From assembly GCA_963575745.1 (NCBI GenBank), contig CAUYUJ010020693.1, forward strand, positions 272,501 through 330,000: DNA of 57,500 nucleotides, given 5' to 3'. The notes beneath the pieces were generated by a model, which searched no databases, was not told the DNA's origin, and was given only the letters and a program-made list of their open reading frames with translations. How positions within the stretch are numbered: position 1 is the first letter of the stretch; each line of letters begins with the position of its first letter. This document shows positions 33,641 through 45,224 of this stretch, piece after piece. The stretch comes from Prorocentrum cordatum (lineage: Eukaryota > Sar > Dinophyceae > Prorocentrales > Prorocentraceae). Both the position numbers and the translations under genes were made by a program.

Positions 33641-34997
33641 ATCATGTGGTGTTGTTGTGTGTGGCATGAGTGGTGGACTACCTGCGTTGAGCTTCCTGGT
33701 GCTACTGCCGAGGAACGCATGCTTGGGTTTTTCCCGCGCAGCGGTGCACGAGCTTGAACTCTTGAGGCGTCGTGGGGAGGCGCAGCCTTTTATTCTGAGT
33801 TGATCGAAAGCGTTGAAGGAGAGACGAGGAGGAGGTGGAGGAGGAGAAACGAGGAGGAGGAGGACGCGGAGGAGGAGGAAGAGGCGGAGGAGATACGAAC
33901 CGAAGGAACCGCACCGCGCGTGCCCATGCAGCGTTTGGCTGCAGCCGCGTTCGGGCCGCCTGCCAGCCTAGCCCGTCGCTGGCCCCCGGCTTGGAGTTTC
34001 GGGCCCTTTTTCCTTAGAAGCCCGAAGCGCACCGGATACCGATCAAAGTCTGCCCCCATATGGGGTTCCATTGTTTATGCATGTCCAGTGCGCCTCGGCC
34101 TTGCGGCGCCCTTTCCAGGAACATCCGGAACGCATTGGATCTGGATATATCAAAGGTGGACAGACCTCATACCTTGACGCGTCGATTCGCGAATTGGCCG
34201 TTTTCAGTTCGCGAGAGGGCGTCGCGGCCGTCATTTTTGCGGGTCCAGGTCCGTCGGTTTCGGTTCCAGGCCGTTTTCTCTAAAGGGAGGTTCATCCAGG
34301 AGAGGTTTGTCCACCGCCGAATAGAAGTTGAGCCCGCATGTGCCTGGCCTTCTACGGCATCCCGTGACGTCCTATGGCCCTCTAGCGCTGCACATGCCCT
34401 GGGGGTGGCCCGGTCCCCGAAGGCCCTCCATGGTCTCCGCCTGCTGGTCCCTAGCTTCCTGGGGCGCTTTATGGTTTTACGCGGCCATTGGAGCCGCGTG
34501 CGCCCATGGGCGCTTGGCTGCTTATAATCGGGAATGAAAGATCCGGGGCGGCAAAGAGGGGGGTGATGGCTATGGGGGGGGGGATATCATGCCGGGCGCC
34601 ATGATATTTCCCCAGATTTCATCGCGCCTCTTCTCATTGCATTACGTCCCTGGCCCCCCCCCAAGGGCCGCGCACATGCCGCCAGCCATGATTTGCGCCC
34701 GCCCCTCTTGGACGCCCCCCTCCTGGCCGCCCCTGAAAAGAAGGAGGTCCGCGTACATGGATCCACGTTGGTGTTCGGACATACGCAGTGCGCGCACATT
34801 CATGTCACGACGATGGTTTCACGGACTGGGGGCCGTTTTCATGTACGTAGTTGGGCGCGTGCGTCCTCTGTGGGTTTCCCCATATGGCGACATATGGTTC
34901 CCGAGTGAACCCCATTGACTGCAGCCCACAGGTCGCACTTTCGAGGTCGGTCACGTTACGGCTGTGTTTGCTATTGTTCTGTCGGTTCTACCACGCA
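33641..34997. other. Spacer downstream of the copia remnant
   Basis: No gene recognised. It includes a short GGA array (33825-33890), a near-perfect palindrome around 34583-34608 (GATATCATG ... CATGATAT), and several open frames with Pro/Arg/Trp-rich products without motifs. A possible non-coding exon lies at its end: GTAAGT at 35043 and a TTTTTGTCCGCAG acceptor ending at 35211 would define a 169-bp intron just upstream of the kinase start. Confidence 0.45.
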
Positions 34998-35244
34998 CAT
35001 GAAGCATGGCAAGCGGCGTTGGATTGAGGTTTCTGGCTTGTATGTAAGTTCTCCACTGGCATGAGATCTGGAGACACGCTAATAGTTCGCAGCAATGCCT
35101 GTCCGACCTTTGCCGAACAGGGGCGGGAACGTCAGGCCGCGCACGCCAGTGTGGTGGGTGGCTTGAAGCTCGGGACACGTCAGTGTGTGCGTCCTGGTTT
35201 TTGTCCGCAGCCACGCGGGTCAAGCCAACGCGGCGCAGGGCACG

Positions 35245-38200
35245 ATGGGGCCATCTATTTTTGGCGGACGCCGTCTCCGGCCGTGTATCGGCACCGCATG
35301 GCGAACGGCGCCTTCCATGTTCAGATCGTCCTACTGGGGCCAAATCAAGGGGAAGATCAAGTCACGGACCCGCGTGGCGACGGACGCGAAGTACACATGT
35401 GATCAAGATGATGAGACTTGCACGACAGCCAGCCTCGGCAAATCAAGCCGAACACTCAGCGAGTTCGACGACGTGATGTGCTACACCAGCAGCGAAGACG
35501 TGCCAGGTGTGCCAGAGCTGCCGCATAGCCCCCGCACCTCAACGAGGCCTGGCAAGAGCGCGCGCCAGTCTTCGCCTAGGGCAGAACACAGAAATTGGAC
35601 GATGAACGATTTCGAGATCGTGAAAACTCTTGGTAATGGTTACATGGGTTCAGTTCGTATGGTCAAGCTTGCCGATGGCAAAGACACCTCTTCTTATGCG
35701 CTCAAGATTATCGATAAAAGGCGCGCTGTGAGGGAGCACCAGGTGGCACGCGTGATGCAAGAGACGCAGCTCCTTGGGCTTGTCAGCCATCCGTTCGTCG
35801 TCAGATTGATGGGCACGTTCCAGGACGACGCGCTCCTCTTCATGCTGATGGAATGTGTTGATGGTGGTGACATGTTCTGTGCCATCGGAAGCGACAAGTT
35901 TGACGATAGGTGTGCGCAGTTCTTCGCTGCTGAGATCACGCTTGCGCTCGGACATATTCACAGTTTGGATATGTAATGGCCTTCGGTCAAACCCGCCACC
36001 GTGCCTGGGCGTAGGTCGCAGGCATCTTACGCGTCTCTTGGGACCTCGTGGGACACCTCTTACACCTGGAGGCTTCGTGGAGATTGCTTGGAGGACTCTT
36101 GGAGACCTTTTGAAGTCATACTCCATGATCTCATGGACCGTATTTGCTCTCGGAGGCAATTGGCCAATGTGAACTGATGGGTCAGTTCGCATTTCAGGCG
36201 CACTGTGTTTGGACAGGTCTTTGCGGCGGCAGGCGTGGCATGGCTCCATACGGGACATGATTGATTTGTTCTGCGAATGGCTCATCATTGGTCGTGTGTT
36301 GTTTGGAATGCTCGATGCGCGGATCCCCATGTATGCGTCTTTTTCCCTAACACTGTCCGCTGTGGCTGTCTGTGTGTGTGTGTGTGGGTCTGAGTGGGCG
36401 ACGGGCACGACGACGACGGCGGCAGTGTCTTCGATGAGGGACGGCGGCGACGACGACAACTCACACACAGACAGGTGCGGAACAAGCCCCCGCCCCTCTC
36501 CAACCTCTTCCTACTGGTCACAGGGTATCCATTCTCGTTCTCCCACCTCCCTTCTTCCTCCTTCGGCGTCCTCCTCCCTCCTGCGTCCTCCCTCCTCTTC
36601 CTCCTCCCTGGCGGCCGTCACTCTTCCTCCTCCTTCGTCCGGCTCCTTCCTCGTGGTCCTCTCTCCTCCTCCGTCCTCCTCCCTACTCTCCCCTTCCCCC
36701 TTGAAAATTGCCCCACTTCATGTCACCATCCTCCGCTCTGCCTTCCTTTTCCTCATCGTATTAGCCGCTCCCGTCTATTCCATCTTCCTCCCTTCTCCGT
36801 CCTGCCGCGTCCTTCCTCCTCCCCCTCCTCCCCCTCCTCCTCCCTCCTCCGCGGTGGTTTTTGGCTGCCGTGCAGGGCTGGATAGCAGTATTGCCAATAC
36901 CGTTTTTGAGTTTGAAGCTTCACACCCTGTGCCTCCCCACAGAGTGGGCCCCACACGGCGCTGCGGAGCTTGACGCCTCCTCCTGCCGAGTCCTCCTCCT
37001 CCTCCTCCTTTTCCCTTCGCCTTCTCCTCCTCCTCCTCCCTCCTCCTCCTGCTCCTCCTCTGCTCCTCCTCCTCCTCCTCCTCCTCCTCCTCCTGCTCCT
37101 CCCCCACGATCTTGCCCCGAACGGGCGAGCGTCACACCCTTGGCGCCCCCCCCCCCCCCCCCCAGCTGGGGTGCTGACGCCAGGGCTTCGCCCGAGAGAC
37201 CTCCTGTCGGCCTGCTCTGGCAGGCAGAGAGGGGCCCGAGCCTCGAGCCGCTCCACCGGCGACGCGCCGGAGACGTCCCCGCAGTGCTGGCAGCGATCGG
37301 GCGAGTGCCCCCCTCACTGGCGCCCCCCCCCGTCTGGGAGAAGGAGGAGGAGGACGAGGAGGAGGAGGAGGAGGAGGAGGAGGAGGAGGAGGAGGAGGAG
37401 GAGGAGGGGGGGGCCCGCTCCTCGGTCGCGGGCCGAGGCGTCCCACTCGGTGTGGTGGGGGTTCGCCTCCATCTCAGTGGGCTCCCATGCCAAGAAGCGC
37501 CCTGCTTGCCTCCAGGGTGCCATGAGATTCTTGGCTTTCGATGGTTTTGCGATGGGGAGCGCGACGCTCCCACACCAGAGATCAGTGGACGTCCTGGGGT
37601 CTCAGGGTTGGGTTTCTTGTGGAAGGTTCCTTGTTGTCGGGCCCCTACTGTATTCCGAACCCAGAGGAGCCCGAGCGAGCACATGGGCGAACCGCTCCAG
37701 ACATCCCTGCGATCTGGACGCGATCGAGCGAGTGTTCCCGCCCCTGGCGGCTCCCCCTTGGGGTGTCGACGCCAGCATCTCGCATGAGACACGCTCACAC
37801 TCAGCTTTGAACCAAAGGAGTCCAAGCCACTACACGGGGAAACCCCCTGAGACGGCCCCACAATCGGGCCGCAACTTGGGGAGAGCTGGCGGCTCCCCAT
37901 CGGGGTGCTGAAGCCAGTGCCTCACTCGAGACATCCTCGCAATTTGCCATGAGAGACAAGGCGTCCAAGCCATCAATCGGGCAAGCCGCCTGGGGCATCC
38001 CCACAATCTGGCCACAAACGGGGGGTTGACCCCAACCGAGCGCTTCGCTCGAGACATCCTCACACTCTGTTTTGAAGGCAAAGGAGTTGAAACCACCAAA
38101 CAGGCAAACCGATTAAGACATTCTCACAATATCTGCGCGAACGAGGGAGTGCTTCCACCCCTGGCGGCTCAACATTAGGGTGCTGAAGCCAGCGCCTCGC

Positions 38201-39490
38201 TGGATGTATCCTCACACGTTTAGAGTGATGCGAGCCTGACTGTAAGTGGTTTGTGCGAGTGAGTAGTATGAATGACTCCGAGTGTATATGTTCCTGAGTG
38301 TGAGAAGTGAGTCTGAGTGTGAGCGTATCTGAGTGTGGCGCATCTGAGTATGAGTGCATCCGAGTATGAGTGAGCCTGATTGGAGAATCCGAGTATCAGT
38401 TTAGTCTGAGTGTGAGTATGAGTGTGAGTGAGTCTGAGTGTGAATGAGAGTCTGAGCGTTGGCGAGGAGGAAGCAGGCGGGAAGTATCAATGAGGGAGAT
38501 GGAGGCATCACAGTAATAACAACCCTCCCTGTCCAGGATATAGGACAACATCGTGGGGCCATCCTGGGCGCCCTGGCGATCTCAGCGGCAATTTTGCGGC
38601 GGGAGGCTCGACATGCCAGTCTGAGTTTCTCCTTGGGAGACAACCTTGTGGGCCTCTTGGGCGCTGTTCGGGGCCTCCTGGAGCCGTCTTGGGGCAAGCT
38701 TGGGGGCATCCCAGGCCGCCTGGGGCGCTCTCGAGACCCCAAACAGAAAGGCTTGTCCAGTGAATTTGGCTCTGGGCCCGCCCGCGGGGCCTCCAGTGCG
38801 GTCCAGGATGTGCCCGGGAGCGCTCGGCGACGGGCCCACGGGCTTTCTAGAGCCGTGTTGGAAATGTGGGATCCCAGCCACGCTGTCCGAGGCCTCGGGG
38901 ACAGCCATGCGAGTGACCACACAGGCCTCGTGGTGAGCCGCATGCAGCCCGTCCCTGGGGACTCCTCTGCCCCTCAGAGGGTGCTCGGTGCAGAGGACTA
39001 GCAGGGACCTGAGGGCATTCCATGCAGTGTCTACAGCACGGTGGCGGATCGCCCATCGTGACCTTAAGCCGGAGAACGTGGTGATCGACTCGCTTGGCCA
39101 CGCGAAGATCATCGATTTCGGGATGGCTAAAGTAGTCCGGACAAGTACGTTCTCAGTGTGCGGGACTACAGGATACATGGCGCCTGAAGTATTGTCCAGA
39201 ATTGGGCATGGCAAGTGTGTGGATTGGTGGGCGTTGGGCATCCTGATCTTCGAAATGCTCGCGTTCGACACTCCCTTCAGGGGGCGCACCTCGAGAGAGA
39301 CTCACAGGAATGTGCTCAGTCGCGATCCGCGGTGCCCCCCGTACTTTGGCAGCGTGACCAAGGGCCTCATCTACCTACTCCTGATCAAAGAGCAGACGCT
39401 GCGCCTGGGCAGCGGCGCTGACGGCAGCGAGCGCGTCCGGAGCCACCCGTGGTTCTCCACCGTGGATTGGGACGACCTCCTCCAGCGAAG
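35245..39490 (+). CDS. AGC-family serine/threonine protein kinase (PKA/PKG-like)
   Basis: Transfers phosphate from ATP to Ser/Thr of proteins. Exon 1 (35245-~35972) encodes a Ser/Thr/Pro-rich N-terminus of about 115 residues and the N-lobe: glycine loop LGNGYMGSVRMV, Lys in YALKIIDK, alpha-C Glu in VMQETQLLG, hinge LMECVDGGDMF, and ALGHIHSLD. Exon 2 (~39050-39490) has catalytic loop HRDLKPENVV, DFG in IIDFGMAKVV, activation segment CGTTGYMAPEV, VDWWALGILIFEML, and HPWFSTVDWDDLLQRR. All catalytic residues are present. The intron of about 3.1 kb starts GT (35973); the join giving S-L-D-I-A-H-R-D needs a non-AG 3' border, or the border is mis-sited. Exon 2 probably ends at 39490 before a GC donor (AAG/GCTTTG); the AGC C-terminal tail with its hydrophobic motif was not found, so the gene is incomplete here. 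The start ATG is the first in frame; translation could begin later, for instance at 35319. Confidence 0.85.
36540..37410. repeat. CTC and GGA arrays in the kinase intron
   Basis: CT/CTC-rich tract 36540-36700 and 36815-36850, CTC array 36975-37105, a run of 18 C at 37147-37164, and a GGA array 37340-37408. A short (GT)n lies at 36367-36387. Confidence 0.88.
37160..38220. repeat. Degenerate tandem repeat of about 120-155 bp in the kinase intron
   Basis: A motif GGGGTGCTGAAGCCAGCGCC followed by TCGCTCGAGACATCCTCAC recurs with many changes at about 37162, 37758, 37901, 38021 and 38177. Between copies there are weaker shared words (CCACAATC, GGGCAA). Both strands are open over long stretches, but no protein is recognised. 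Confidence 0.55.
38225..38460. repeat. GAGTCTGAGTGT-type short tandem repeat
   Basis: Imperfect hexamer/octamer repeats of GAGTGTGAGT and GAGTCTGAGT, interrupted but continuous over about 230 bases. Confidence 0.8.
38550..38960. repeat. Degenerate GGGGCCTCCTGG minisatellite
   Basis: Imperfect units resembling GGGGCCTCCTGGAGCC; the same family as 700-1130 but in the opposite orientation. Ends just before the second kinase exon. Confidence 0.6.
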
Positions 39491-40699
39491 GCTTTGGGGG
39501 ACGCCAACTGCACATCTCTCCGTCTTGCACCGAGCGACGGCGAGCGAGGGGGGGGGAAGTGAGAAGGAGAAGACCTTCTCAAAAGGCTCGGAAGTTCCCC
39601 GGCCTCCTGAGAAATTTTCGAAGCCTTCCCCGAAGACACACCACAGCTTCCCAGAAGGCGCGAGGGCTTCTGAGAAGTCCCGACGCCTTCTGAGACGGCC
39701 TTCTCCTTCTCGACCCCCCCCTGCTCGCCGCCGAGCCAACTGCACACTCTCAGTCGTAGACCGACCCCGTGGCCAAGCCAGCCTTGGGCCTCGGGACCGG
39801 TGTAGGGGCCTCCCCGGCCGAGCCACGGGGGCAGACGCAGTCCAGATCCTGATTCAAAGGGGCCACGTCGGGCTCGGGGAGGCCTCTGATTGTCGGGCCG
39901 TTCCTCACACTGTTGTGATCGTTTTTTATTCGTTGGTCTGCCTCCCTCTGCGTCCTTCCCCTGCCTGCTCTCTCTCTCTCTCTCTCTCTCTCCTGCTCTT
40001 CCCCCGGGATGTCGCCGGGTCTTCGTCCTCCACCCCCCCCCTCCTCTCGGCCGTCGTCCCCTGTCGCCCTCTCTCCTCCCTCCCCGGGCTCTGGGTGCGT
40101 CCCTGTCCCCGGGTGTCGTTCCCTCCTCTGCCCCCTGCTGCCGTTGCTCTCCCAGGTCGTCCACCTGTGGGCTTTCTGGCGAGAGGGATGTGCGTGACAG
40201 AGTTTCAGACGTTCCGTGCCCATGGAGGAGCCGGGGATGCCGAGAGAGTTCCGCTGTTTCTCGCATTTTTCCACTGCGTTCGGCGGCTGTCATGCCGGCG
40301 CCATTTTTCGTGCCCATGCACCTCTGACGTGCACGGCGTCTCTCTCTCTCTCTCTCTCTCTCTTTGCCGATCTGCGCGGGCTCTGGAACCCCCTAGTCTC
40401 GCCCATCCCACGCACTGTTGCAAACAGTCGCGCTAAGCAGAGGTCCGGAGCCAGACCCCCCTCTGCGCCCAGTGCGCCCAATGTCGAAACGCCGAGTAAG
40501 AAGACGTTCACATACCCATCGTTCGCTGAAAGTAGGTGCTTTTTGGATTCCCAGAACCCACTCTGCTTCAAGCGCCTTCCTGCTTCAACCATCGATATGG
40601 CTTGGCTGTTGTTTAGTGTTTTTCGGGGGAGCCCGAACTCAGTACTTCATCCGCCTTCCTGCTTCATGTCTGTACCTATACTCTGGCGATCGAAAACAT
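39491..40699. other. Region after the kinase exon
   Basis: No exon for the kinase tail was recognised. It holds GAAGGC/CTTCTGAGAAG repeats (39570-39700), (CT)n runs at 39968-39992 and 40340-40362, and Pro/Ser-rich open frames without motifs. The purine/pyrimidine bias explains the long ORFs. Confidence 0.45.
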
Positions 40700-40872
40700 G
40701 GATCAAGGGGGCGTGGATTAGCGACGGGTCCCAGTACCATGGGAAATCGCGGCTTTCCGCCGCCGAAAGAGGCGGCACTGGCCGCACTTTGGGGAGGGCA
40801 CCTCCCCCGATCCATGGGTTTGGCGACCGCGCGCCAAATCCGTGGATCGCTAATCCATGTTTGCGCGCCCCC
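40700..40872. repeat. Imperfect inverted-repeat element (possible MITE)
   Basis: GGGGGCGTGGATTAGCGACGG near 40709 is mirrored by the complement of TGGATCGCTAATCCATG near 40843-40859, with other partly paired segments between. The arms are imperfect and no target-site duplication is clear. Confidence 0.35.
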
Positions 40873-41019
40873 GAAGAGACGCCACCTTCAGCGAGGAGGT
40901 CCACGATGCCTCCCCGAGCTGTAGGCAGGACATGCCTCGAGCGCGAGGCGGGGACCACACCACCAGGGCGGCCCCTCCCTGGCTTTTGCCGCTGGTGGTC
41001 CGTGGCCCCTGGACGCCCC

Positions 41020-41083
41020 AACTCCCCCTCCTCCTCCTCCTCCTCCTCCTCCTCCTCCTCCTCCTCCTCCTCCTCCTCCTCCA
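41020..41083. repeat. (CTC)n array
   Basis: Pure CTC repeat followed by a short GGT repeat at 41096-41120. Confidence 0.92.
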
Positions 41084-41564
41084 TCGGCCGCACAGGGTGG
41101 TGGTGGTGGTGGTATTGGTGGTGGTGCCGCTCTTCCCCGTCCCTGACGATGGGTGCTGACAGGTGCCTGAGGGGCGACCTTCGCATGGGACGAGGACGAG
41201 GATAAATCCGTTCCAGAGCTGTCCAGAACTCCCTCAAAAGCGTTCTGGAACGCTCTGAGAAGGCCGCGGCGCCCGAGACATCCTCCAGAGCCGCCGGACC
41301 TCAGAGATCCTCGCTTCATCCTCGCCCGAGCTTCTCCTCGTCCTGGCTTCGCCGTGGCCCTCCTGCGGAGAGGTGCACCTCGCCCTTCCTGCCGGGCGTG
41401 CGCGGCAGCAGCGGGCCCCGCCTGCGCGGCCGCCCCCGCGAGGGGGGGGCCGACGACCGCGCCGAGGGCGGCCTTTCCGAGGCGCAGCGGCAGCTGTCCG
41501 GGGGCTTCTGACGAGCGCGCGCGGGCACGCCGAGGGAGGCGGCCGGCGCGGCCAGCAGCGGGCC
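41084..41564. other. GC-rich stretch without a recognised gene
   Basis: Open in several frames on both strands because of high GC. A segment at 41350-41520 has exon-like third-position bias, but no motif allows a call. Confidence 0.35.
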
Positions 41565-41888
41565 GAGGCCTCCCAGATGGGGTCAGAGGATCGGGCATCG
41601 AGATCGCTCGAGGTATCGAGGAGGAGGTCGAGGAGGAGATCGGGGAGTGGCTCGAGGAGGAGATCGAGGAGGAGACCGTGGGCAACGTTGGTCTAGGCCT
41701 CCCAGTTGGGGTCAGAGTAGATGGGGTCGGATGATTGCACCGCATCGCCGATGCATCGGCAGTGCGGCTCGATGGGGAGTCCGATTTTCTCCACGTCGAC
41801 GGCGCCGAGGCATCGCCGATGCATCTTGGATACGGGTTGACCCTCCGACTCTGATGACTCTGAGCCCATCTGAGAGGCCTCCAGCAGG
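41565..41888. mobile_element. Introner-like inverted-repeat element, apparently nested
   Basis: The right end CCCATCTGAGAGGCCTCC (41865-41882) is the inverse of the left end GAGGCCTCCCAGATGGG (41565-41581) with one mismatch over 17 bases. A second left end, TAGGCCTCCCAGTTGGGG, lies at 41694, suggesting a nested or rearranged copy. The interior shares ATGGGGTCGGAGGAT-like and CATCGCCGATGCATCGGC-like words with the introner at 8763-8985. CCAGCAG occurs 6 bases outside the left end and directly outside the right end. Confidence 0.55.
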
Positions 41889-42115
41889 GGAAGAAGTTCA
41901 GGGGAGCAAGGGGACATGGGAATGACACGCTCCAAGATGTCCGAGAATCTTCCAGGATGTGCTGCTGCTCCATCTGGGTTGTAGAAGCGAGGGCCGCTAG
42001 ATATCCAGGAAATCCTGGAACGCATTCAGCGACAATCCTAGCAGGGCATCGTCGTCGTCCCAGCGAGGGAGTCAGGCTTCGAAAGTTCTGGCCGCGAGGC
42101 GCGACAGCTGGCCTC
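41889..42115. other. Short spacer
   Basis: Nothing recognised; several related words (CCAGGATGTGC, CCAGGAAATCC) suggest decayed repeat. Confidence 0.35.
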
Positions 42116-44470
42116 TCCGCGCCCATCCCTCCGCGCGGCGATGGATGCGGGAAGAAGCGGGGTCTTCGTCGAAGCCCGATGTTGGAGGGGGGCCTTCCGA
42201 AACAACGGCGGCCTTTCTTGTTGTTTTTCGCCCCTCCTGGGCTTCCTGGAGGCTTCTCGTCGCCACAGCTGGATCCGCCCCGAACAATGGGTCAGGATGG
42301 ACTTGGGATGTGTCTGGAGACCCGATTCGCGCGGATTTGGACTTGGCCGCCACTGTCTCCATTGGCCCTCCTCCGACGATGCTCGTGCACGTGGTCCACA
42401 AGTTGGCGCGTTTGTCGCATGCACCGTTGTTGCCACTTGGCTTGTGCGTTCTGCGGTTTGGGGTGCAGTCTCGCCATCGACCTACCGCGTCGGTGTTTCC
42501 CGCAGGCATGCCACACCCTCGAGGGGGAATTCGTCGAAGCTCTATGCTCGCGTACGTGATCCGCAAGCGGGCGTGTTTGCCGCATGCACTGTGTGTACGT
42601 CGCTTGCATGCGTAGGGTGGGGGGACATACCCATCGGTTTGATTTCTTTTTTCGTCAAGGCGGAGGCTGTGGGGGGGGATGGAGTCCCGCCACGCTCTGA
42701 AGTTAATCTTGATCGAACTGAACGTCCCATTCGGGGACAGGAGGAGGTGTGTGGGGATGAGGAGACGGTGGCTGGGCTTGTGCGCAGTGCGGGGAGAAGT
42801 TGTTTCGCTCACCGCCACCCCGAACCAGCGAGGGCCCAGGGGTGATCGACCTTCTGGTGATGTGCAGGGCTTCTCTGGCAGGGTGTGCTCATTTGCTGCG
42901 CCGCGTTGGCTTCCCACTGCTTGCTGTTTTCGGCGGGGTGGAGTCCCGCCACGCTCTGCCTTGAGCGATCTTATCCTTTCATGCGGGGGCAGGATGAGGT
43001 GTGTGGGGAATGAGGAGACGGTGGCTGGGTTAGGACACAGTGCGGGTAGGAGTTGTTTCGCTCACCGCCACCCCGAACCAGCGAGGGCCCGGGGGTGATC
43101 GACCTTCTCGTGATGTGCAGGGCTTCTCTGGCAGGGTGTGCTCATTTGCTGCGCCGCGTTGGCTTCCCACGGCATGTCTCGGCCGTTTTCCAGCGGCTGG
43201 CCATGTTGTCGCCGTGCCCGTGTGGCTTGTTCTCCTCACCAGGTGGAGTCGAATCATTGGGTTTCTGAGGAGGGATTTCTTATCGAGTTGTTTTGATCCC
43301 TGGCCATTCAGCGACCACGTGTCATCCTATAGGGATTTCAGGGAAAGCGAGGGTGGAATTCGCATCGAGTTGCTATGATCTCTGACCGTTCATCGATTTC
43401 GCCCTTCCGCGCGGCGATGGATGCGGGAAGAAGCGGGGTCTTCGTCGAAGCCCGATGTCGGAGGGAGGCCAGTCGAAACAACGGCGGCCCTTCCTGTCGT
43501 CGCTGTCGTCTCTCGCCCCTCCTGGGCTTCCTGGAGGCTTCTCGTCGCCACAGCTGATGCCGCCCCGAACAATGGGTCAGGATGGACTTGGGATGGGTCT
43601 GGAGACCCGATTCGCGTGGATTTGGACTTGGCCGCCGCTGTCTCCATTGGCCCTCCTCCGACGATGCTCGTGCACGTGGTCCACAAGCTGGCGCGTTTGC
43701 CACATGCACCGTTGCCAGTTGGCTTGTGCGTTCTGCGGTTTGGGGTGCAGTCTCGCCATCGACCTACCGCGTCGGTGGTTCCCGCAGCCATGCCACACCC
43801 TCGACGGGGAACTCGGCCTTCCAGTCGGGGACAGGAGGAGGTGTGGTGGAAGAGGGGCTTGGCTACGCGCGTGGGAAGCTGACATATTGCTGCGGCTTCC
43901 ATGCGGATGAATCAAATTACCAGATGGTGTCCACACAGCTTTGACGATCCTCGTCGAAGTCCTATGCTCATACATGTGGTCCACGAGTTGACGTGTTTGC
44001 CTTATGTACTGTTACTACGTTAGGGTGGGATGACATACCCATCAGTTTGATTTCTTGTTCGTCAAGGCGGAGGCTGCGGTGGGGTGGAGTCCCGCCGCGC
44101 TCTGCCTTGAGCGATCTTAACCTTTCATGCGGGGGCAGGAGGAGGTGTGTGGGGAATGAGGAGACGGTGGCTGGGTTAGGACACAGTGCGGGTAGGAGTT
44201 GTTTCGCTCACCGCCACCCCGAACCAGCGAGGGCCCGGGGGTGATCGACCTTCTGGTGATGTGCAGGGCTTCTCTGGCAGGGTGTGCTCATTTGCTGCGC
44301 CGCGTTGGCCTCCCACGGCTTGTTGTTTTCGGCGGCCGTCTTGGTTGACGCCGCGTCCATGTGGCTGATTTTCTTCACCAGGTGGAGTCGAATCATAGGG
44401 TTTCTGGGGAGGGATTTCTGATTGAGCTGCTCGAATCTCTGGCCATTCAGCGACCACGTGTCATCGTATG
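42116..44470. repeat. Tandem duplication of a unit of about 1.28 kb
   Basis: Copy A (about 42116-43333) and copy B (about 43397-44470) start with the same GGATGCGGGAAGAAGCGGGG (42138 and 43418) and end with GGCCATTCAGCGACCACGTG. Within them a sub-unit of about 190 bases beginning GAGACGGTGGCTGGG occurs at about 42760, 43015 and 44160, so copy A has an internal tandem repeat. Identity is high near the ends (over 95 percent by eye) and lower in the middle, where insertions differ. ORFs cross both copies in matching frames but encode no recognised protein. Confidence 0.7.
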
Positions 44471-44914
44471 AAGGTTGCCGCCTTCGCGCAGGAAATGGGT
44501 GACGTCTGGGACGCGGCCTAGTTTGGCGGGGATCGCATGCGGCTACAGGCGGTGACTCTACGGCTTCCCATCCCGTGTGAGCGACGCCACAAAAGGGGCC
44601 GTCTGCGCCGACATTGGCGCGTAAGCTGCCCCTGCCCGCGTAAGGCCGCGCGTAAGCGCCCTCGTTCCCCACGAGGTGTGCCGCGCTGGCGGCCCGCGTA
44701 AGCCGCACGTGAGGTCGCTGTGCCATCTCGCGTAAGACCCGTTTTTGATCGGCGCTCATGTCTCCCTCCCTCTCCTTGTAGGAATGGTCGTGAAGCACCG
44801 TTTTGTTCAAGAGACCGTCTTAGGGCAAGGCACTCAAGCTCGTTCAACGGGGGTGCCTTGTCGTGATGTCGCCCGCTCCCTACCCTCCCTCTCAAACTGC
44901 GCAGGAACAATATC
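44471..44914. other. Spacer with iterated CGCGTAAG words
   Basis: Between 44615 and 44735 the octamer GCGCGTAAG or CGCGTAAG is repeated about five times. No gene is recognised. Confidence 0.4.
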
Positions 44915-45125
44915 AGGAGCGGAACAAAACACTGACACGATGAATCTTCGATTCCATGGGGGGGATCGAGGAGGAGGAGGAGGAGGAGGAGGAGGAGGAG
45001 GAGGAGGAGGGGTAGGAGGAGGAGAAGGAGTAAGAGGAGGGGTAGAGGAGGAGGAGGAGGAGGAGGGGGAGGAGGGGAGGAGGAGGAGGAGGAGGAGGAG
45101 GAGCGGAACAAAACACTGACACGAT
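44915..45125. repeat. GGA array flanked by exact 27-bp direct repeats
   Basis: Positions 44915-44941 and 45099-45125 are identical (start AGGAGCGGAACAAAACAC). Between them lie a short unique stretch and a GGA array (44968-45100). Confidence 0.75.
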
Positions 45126-45224
45126 TTGGGAATCCTTGGATTTGTTTGTATTTTTGCTAAGGCCTCGGCCCTCGAGGGTAGCAGGACCCCCTCCCCGGGT
45201 CCCCCCCCTGGTCTTCGCCCGGGA

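Noticed and set aside
34998-35042. Short coding exon (ATG 34998 to a GTAAGT donor) as the kinase N-terminus
   Set aside because: Splicing to the acceptor at 35211 puts the kinase out of frame; at most it is an untranslated exon.
36753-37911. Several long ORFs in the kinase intron
   Set aside because: Made of CTC/GGA arrays and a degenerate tandem repeat; no recognised protein and competing frames on both strands.
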